This document shows positions 59,072 to 64,000 of a stretch of 64,000 nucleotides of DNA, one piece after another. A model generated the notes under the pieces. It worked only from the letters and a program-made list of their open reading frames with translations. It had not been told where the DNA came from and did no database searches. This DNA comes from Cannabis sativa (taxonomy: Eukaryota > Streptophyta > Magnoliopsida > Rosales > Cannabaceae). Positions within the stretch are counted from its first letter, which is position 1. Each line of letters opens with the position of its first letter. The stretch lies in assembly GCF_029168945.1 (NCBI RefSeq), contig NC_083603.1, forward strand, positions 20,026,001-20,090,000, read 5' to 3'. A program made the position numbers and the translations under genes.

Positions 59072-61690
59072 ACATAATAGATTTGTGTTCTTTGTAGATA
59101 GATGTGTAGGTTTGTGGGAAAGTTGGGACAAAATTTTGAAATATAGAAAAATGAAAACTATCGTAAAGTGATAGGGATAAAATTAGTAGAATGATTAAAA
59201 AAAAAAGGATAAACATAATAGATTTTAAAAAAGATGGTAAAAATTAAAGGCACCAAGTTAAAAGAAGGATATAGTATAATTTCCTCAAAATAAATGGAAA
59301 ATTTATATGGTATATTGACTTTTGCTATTTTTTTAAAAAAATACTACCAGGCGGTATTTTTTACTTTTTTACTGTGTATTTTTATAAGTTTTATATTGCA
59401 GTATACTGTGTTTATTCTTTAGTTTTATTTATTTATTTATTTTAGTCTTGTTTTACGGTTGTTTTCCATAATTTATTTTTTTAACGTCGATTTCACTGTT
59501 CTTGCTCCATCTTGCTGGAATTAATGATTGTGGTTCTTTTATGTTTTTCTAAGTGGTTATATCTTCTTATTGTTTTACATTTATTTTTTTGTTATTTTAG
59601 TAGTTTTTGTTCTAATTTTTTAAGATTGTGCTTGCAAATATAACTTTTATTGCATTGGGTATTGAGGTTGTGCAGAACATTTTTTAGTTTTTTTTTAATC
59701 ATGTTTTCCTTTCTTTTGTTTGATTTGTTTTAGTATTGTTTTACAGCTATTTTGCCATGATTATTTATTTGACGTCAATTTTACTATATTTTTTCTCAAT
59801 CTCACTGGAATTATTAGTTGTTTTCCGATTGTTCTAGTGTTCTTATGGTGGTTCTGTCCGTGGGTGTGGAAGATGGATGCCTCATTTTTTTTTTTGGTAT
59901 TTACAGTATAAAAAGAAAATTAGTCAAGACAGTATAAAAGTAATTTTTGTCGTGTAGCAATATTTTTGTAAAGATTTAGCTAAAAATTAGTATTTTTATA
60001 AGTTTCCCAAATAAATTGTGCAACAAATCAATTTATGCAAACTTGGCCCATCATTGAAATTCCAAACCCAATAGACTTTAATATCAAAAAAAAAAAAAAG
60101 AAAAAAAAAGAGAAACCCATTAGAGGTAAAGCCTAATAACAGTTAGTCAATAAAGTAAATAATAAGGCCTAAGAAAACACGGAGTAACCGATTCACAAGA
60201 AGAGGAGAAGGAAATGAATAGAGATAATTACATAAGACATTATTTTTTGTTAAAAAAAATTACATTCTTATGTTTAAAGAATTGTTTTAATTTTTTTACG
60301 GTTTTTCATAAAAATAACATAAAAATAATAAGAAAATTACATAAAAATAACATGAAAATAACATCAAAATAATAACAAAAAATCAACAACAAATTAACAA
60401 GAGTGCAACATAAAAAGACCGTATTTTCTGTAAATAAAATTAAAAAAATCGTAAAAATATTTAAAATTCAGTAAAATCGCATTTTTGTAATTTTTTTGTT
60501 GTTTTTGTATATTTGGAAATTATCCCAAAAGAATAGGTGAGGGTCAGTCCTAGAATGGACCTAAGAAAAAAGGCAAAAAATTCCACTCTATACCCTTTTT
60601 ATATTGTCCTCTTTTATTTTTATACTCTTTTTTAAAGCCTATCATTTTTACCTCTTTTTTAAATATTGTACCAATTTTGCCCCTGCCACTTCATGATACT
60701 CTCCATGTGACTCTCTTATGTCAGGGTATTTTATAAAAAGAGGTATGTTTCAATTAAATATAAAATTGGAAGTAAATTTAATTAATTGCTTAATAAAAGT
60801 AGTATTTTTCAACTTCCTCCATGAAAATTTGTGGGCATTCTTTCTGAAACATTTATGGTATATTTCAATATAAATCTGTAAAATTGGTAGTTCAAGTTTA
60901 TTTTAAAATATCTATTTCATCAAAAAATAAAAATAAAAACAAAAAATAATTAATTTTAAAATATAATTCTTACATAAGCCACCATTTTTTAATCTGAATT
61001 TCAAAAATACCATGGCCAATTCAATTTATAATTAATACTATTTTTTTTTTTATAACATTTGGTTATACATTAATGACATCTTCATTTGTTTTTGTAGTCT
61101 TTCTTCTGTTTCTAATATATATATATTGGATACCCTACTTCTTTTTGTTTTTTTATTATTAATTTTTTTTATTTTTGCTTTTATCCTTTCAACAATTCGC
61201 CCTTTATTTTGATCTTTCTCTCTCTCTCTGTTCCTCTTATCTCTCTCTCTTCTTTTAACTTAAAAAAATATTTTCAGGCACATCGTTAAGTTTAAGAAAA
61301 GTATGATGATACATACACTCTTTGATGTAAGAATTATATATGTATATATAAATATTATTTTTTGGTTATTTTTAAAATCTCATAAACCATTGAATTACTA
61401 TACCAATTATATTTATTACTTTAGTTTGTACAAAGAAACTAAAGTTTACTAAAAATATATCTTAAGTCATATTAAAATAACATAATATAACTTTAAAATA
61501 CCATAATGTAATTGATGACTTAGATGCGTGTACAAATTTAACTAAAATATTATATGAATTCTTTTACTTTAGAGGAAATTATAGCAAATAATTCCAAATT
61601 ATAAAATTATATTAGTGATTGTCCTTATTTTAAAAATGAGGCTTTTTCATTTTTACACTTCAAAATAGATTTTTTTTTTTTTTGCATTTT
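59072..61690. other. AT-rich non-coding DNA
   Basis: No gene or RNA. Contains a degenerate ATAAAAATAAC array (about 60305-60400), CT tracts near 61217-61250, and a sequence near 60690-60785 that is an inverted copy of 58570-58645. Confidence 0.45.
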
Positions 61691-61699
61691 TACGAAATT

Positions 61700-61816
61700 C
61701 TATATAGAAACCCATATTGCAACTAGCCCTGCAGCCCAAATTGCAACAAAAAATCGTATAGAAATCCCTATTGCAACTACCGCTGCAACCACTTTAGAAA
61801 CACAAACCGTAAATTT
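61700..61816. repeat. About 57-bp tandem duplication
   Basis: TATAGAAACCCATATTGCAA (61702) and TATAGAAATCCCTATTGCAA (61758) start two units, each continuing CTA-C-CTGCA. The GC-richer units stand out from the AT-rich surroundings. Confidence 0.7.
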
Positions 61817-64000
61817 GAAAAAAAAAAAAAGTTGAAAAAAATAGTATATGGGGTAATTCCCCTTGAAAAGTTATAGAGAAATATCTTTTTTAGATTATTT
61901 ATTATTTATATTATTTTTTGCCACATAAGAAAATCAATAATTGATTTTCATATTATTAAAAACAAATTACTTAAAATTTATGATATATCTATTAGTTTTG
62001 TTAAAACTTTTTTATTTGAAAATTATGTTGATTTTTTTAATTTTTTTATGAGTTGTTGTAAGATTTTGTTGTAAAATGTTTTGTTGTATGGTATATTGTT
62101 ATTCTTAGATGATATTTATTTTTTATTTTGCTATGTATAATAGTGGTATATAGTACGTTTTGTTAGCATAATACAAATATTTTAATATTTGTACATAATT
62201 TTACTGGCATGCTACATATATTTAACTATTATTTTTATATATTTTAATTATATGATATATAATTTATTTAAATAATATTTAATTATTTTCTATTTTATTA
62301 TATACAATAGTGGTGTATAATTTTATTGTCATGGTATATATATTTTAATTGTGGTATATAATTTGGTTAATATAGTATGTACATATATACTAGTAATATA
62401 TAATATTTTTATTATTATTGTTGTTAGTATATATATATATTTTGGTGAATGGTATATGTTTTTTTTGTTACATGGTATATCATTTTTTTAATTAATATTT
62501 AAAATTTATTTTCTATTGTACTTTTGTTGACATGATATATAATTTTATTATCATCCTATATATTTTATTTTGATTTGTTGTTATTATATATATTTCTATT
62601 GTAAGGTATATATTTTTTATTATATGGTATTTAAATTTTATTGTATAGTATATCGTTTTATTTAAGATCATGCACGTTTAGTTTTTATTTTATTTTTTAT
62701 TGTAGGTATATATATTTTTTTTGTATGGTATTTAGTTTCTGTTGTTTATAGTATATTATTTATTTAAGATGATATTTAGTTTTTATCTTATTATATAATT
62801 TTTTTGGTATGTATACATATTTTAATAGTAGTATATCATTTTGTTAGCATGATATATATTTTGAGTATTAATTTAGTATTGTTATAATTTTTTTGTGATA
62901 TATAATTTTATTACTACGGTATATTAATTTTTAGTCATACGATATATTAAATACTGTTATATATATTTAATAATCTAATATATTTACTCGTTTTCGTTAC
63001 AATATAATAACATGCAATACTAAAAAAAATATATAACTTAATTTAATTATTATATATACTTTTCAAAAAAAAAATAATATGTAATAAATATATTTTTATA
63101 ATTTTTATTTGCTAATTTATTATATTTAGTAACTTTCCTAATTTTTTCAAAAAAGAAATATTTACTAACTTAGTTTTTAAATTTAGGACCATTTTACAAC
63201 ACAACTCTTTACTTTATTGTAACTAATGAGTTGCTAAATATTTTTATTTGAATATTATTGTAAAGTATACTAAATAAAACTATTTAATAAATATGCTTAT
63301 TTAGTATTTTATATGATAACTAATTAGTCTTTACAATAAAGTTAAGGTAACTAAAAATATAATTTTAAAATTATTAATTACCAATTTAGATATATACAAA
63401 TTTTGCTAATAAGTTATTTGAGTTTTTTTTTTTTTATCTTTATTATAACTTATTAGTTTATTAAATAGACTTGGAGGCAACATAAATATTGTTACAAAAG
63501 AAAAATAAAATGTCACCTAAAAGTATCAAAAACAAAATAACATAATATAATCTAAAAATAAACACATAGCTTTCAAAGTAACAAAAATATACATAAAGTA
63601 ATTTGTATACAAAATGATTATAACTTGTTATATCATATGACAATTCATTAGTTTTGAAAATAAATTTTAAATTTACTCAAATATATATTAATAATAAGAT
63701 ACCATAATAATATAACTTAAACATAACTAATTGATTATTAATATATATATATATATAAGTAAGTTTTTATGGTAACCAAAATGCCTCTCAAATATATGAC
63801 ATAAAAAAGAAATTTTTTATGTAAAGCTAACTAAAGTTATTTTAAAAAATGTAAGAAAATAAATAAAATAAAAAATCGGGATTAATTTTATTTCAGGCTT
63901 ATTGGTTTAGAATTAAGATATTTTTTGATGATATGGCAAAGTAATATTGTAATTGATGAGATTAGTTAAGGTATTTTTGTAATTAGTTTGCATTTAAGTA
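61817..64000. repeat. Extremely AT-rich DNA with GGTATAT-type degenerate repeats
   Basis: From about 62040 to 63000 the motif GGTATATA or a close variant, followed by TTTTATTG/TTTTAATT, recurs at irregular 25-60 bp spacing (e.g. near 62090, 62205, 62335, 62445, 62610, 62710, 62930). The rest to 64000 is plain AT-rich DNA without a gene. Confidence 0.6.

Noticed and set aside
59720..59911. 63-codon hydrophobic frame resembling a membrane protein
   Set aside because: Phe/Leu-rich because of T-rich DNA; no conserved motif and no promoter context.

Overview
The window is repeat-dense, AT-rich nuclear DNA of a flowering plant, most likely a eudicot. The evidence is the mix of plant-type LTR retrotransposons (Ty3/gypsy Tat and Tekay/Del lineages, a Ty1/copia-like family), plant L1-like LINEs, Helitrons, a CACTA-like element, MITEs and long CT/GA/TA microsatellites. 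I cannot name the species. I found no convincing host protein gene, rRNA or tRNA gene; almost every long reading frame belongs to a transposon.

Layout. 1-11.2 kb: 3' part of a Tat-lineage gypsy element on the + strand: RT end, two RNase H domains and integrase (1-2262), a long spacer carrying a broken ANTISENSE reading frame (about 2989-9526, - strand), and a probable 3' LTR (10206-11172). Two solo LTRs of one copia-like family (3729-5638 and 5724-7603) interrupt the spacer. 11.2-17.5 kb: LTR fragments, a 135-bp CT microsatellite, an orphan minus-strand LTR with primer-binding site (13011-13616), a solo gypsy-type LTR with target-site duplication (TSD) GTGGA (13968-15994), then unassigned DNA. 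17.5-19.7 kb: non-autonomous CACTA-like element. 19.8-25 kb: a 604-bp LINE insertion with an intact RNase H frame and a 15-bp TSD, then a decayed full LINE (ORF1 zinc knuckle; ORF2 endonuclease and RT). 25-29.6 kb: two truncated LTRs fused at about 26.09 kb, a second antisense Tat frame and the start of a second Tat LTR.

29.6-50.9 kb: two nearly complete Tekay-type chromoviruses of one family in opposite orientation. A (29608-38951, +, TSD CATGT) and B (41344-50875, -, TSD CTATA) lie tail-to-tail 2.4 kb apart. Both have gag, protease, RT, RNase H, integrase and chromodomain, and both are broken by a few frameshifts or stops. Between them are a MITE and a short Helitron. B sits 6 bp inside the 5' end of a second Helitron, whose 3' hairpin and CTAG end are at 52107. 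52.1-64 kb: AT-rich DNA with a solo gypsy LTR (53605-57286, TSD ATTAT) that itself contains a copia-like solo LTR (54463-56353), two inverted-repeat MITEs and several low-complexity tandem arrays.

Insertion order follows from nesting: Tat and LINE first, then LTR elements into them, then recombination of most copia-like and some gypsy copies to solo LTRs; Tekay A and B look young. The most unusual signals are the antisense Tat frame, the two Helitrons four bases apart, the palindromic CCGG cluster kept in all Tekay LTRs, the inverted Tekay pair, and a systematic difference between near-identical copies at CAG/CTG trinucleotides, which may be a sequencing artefact and may explain some of the apparent frameshifts.
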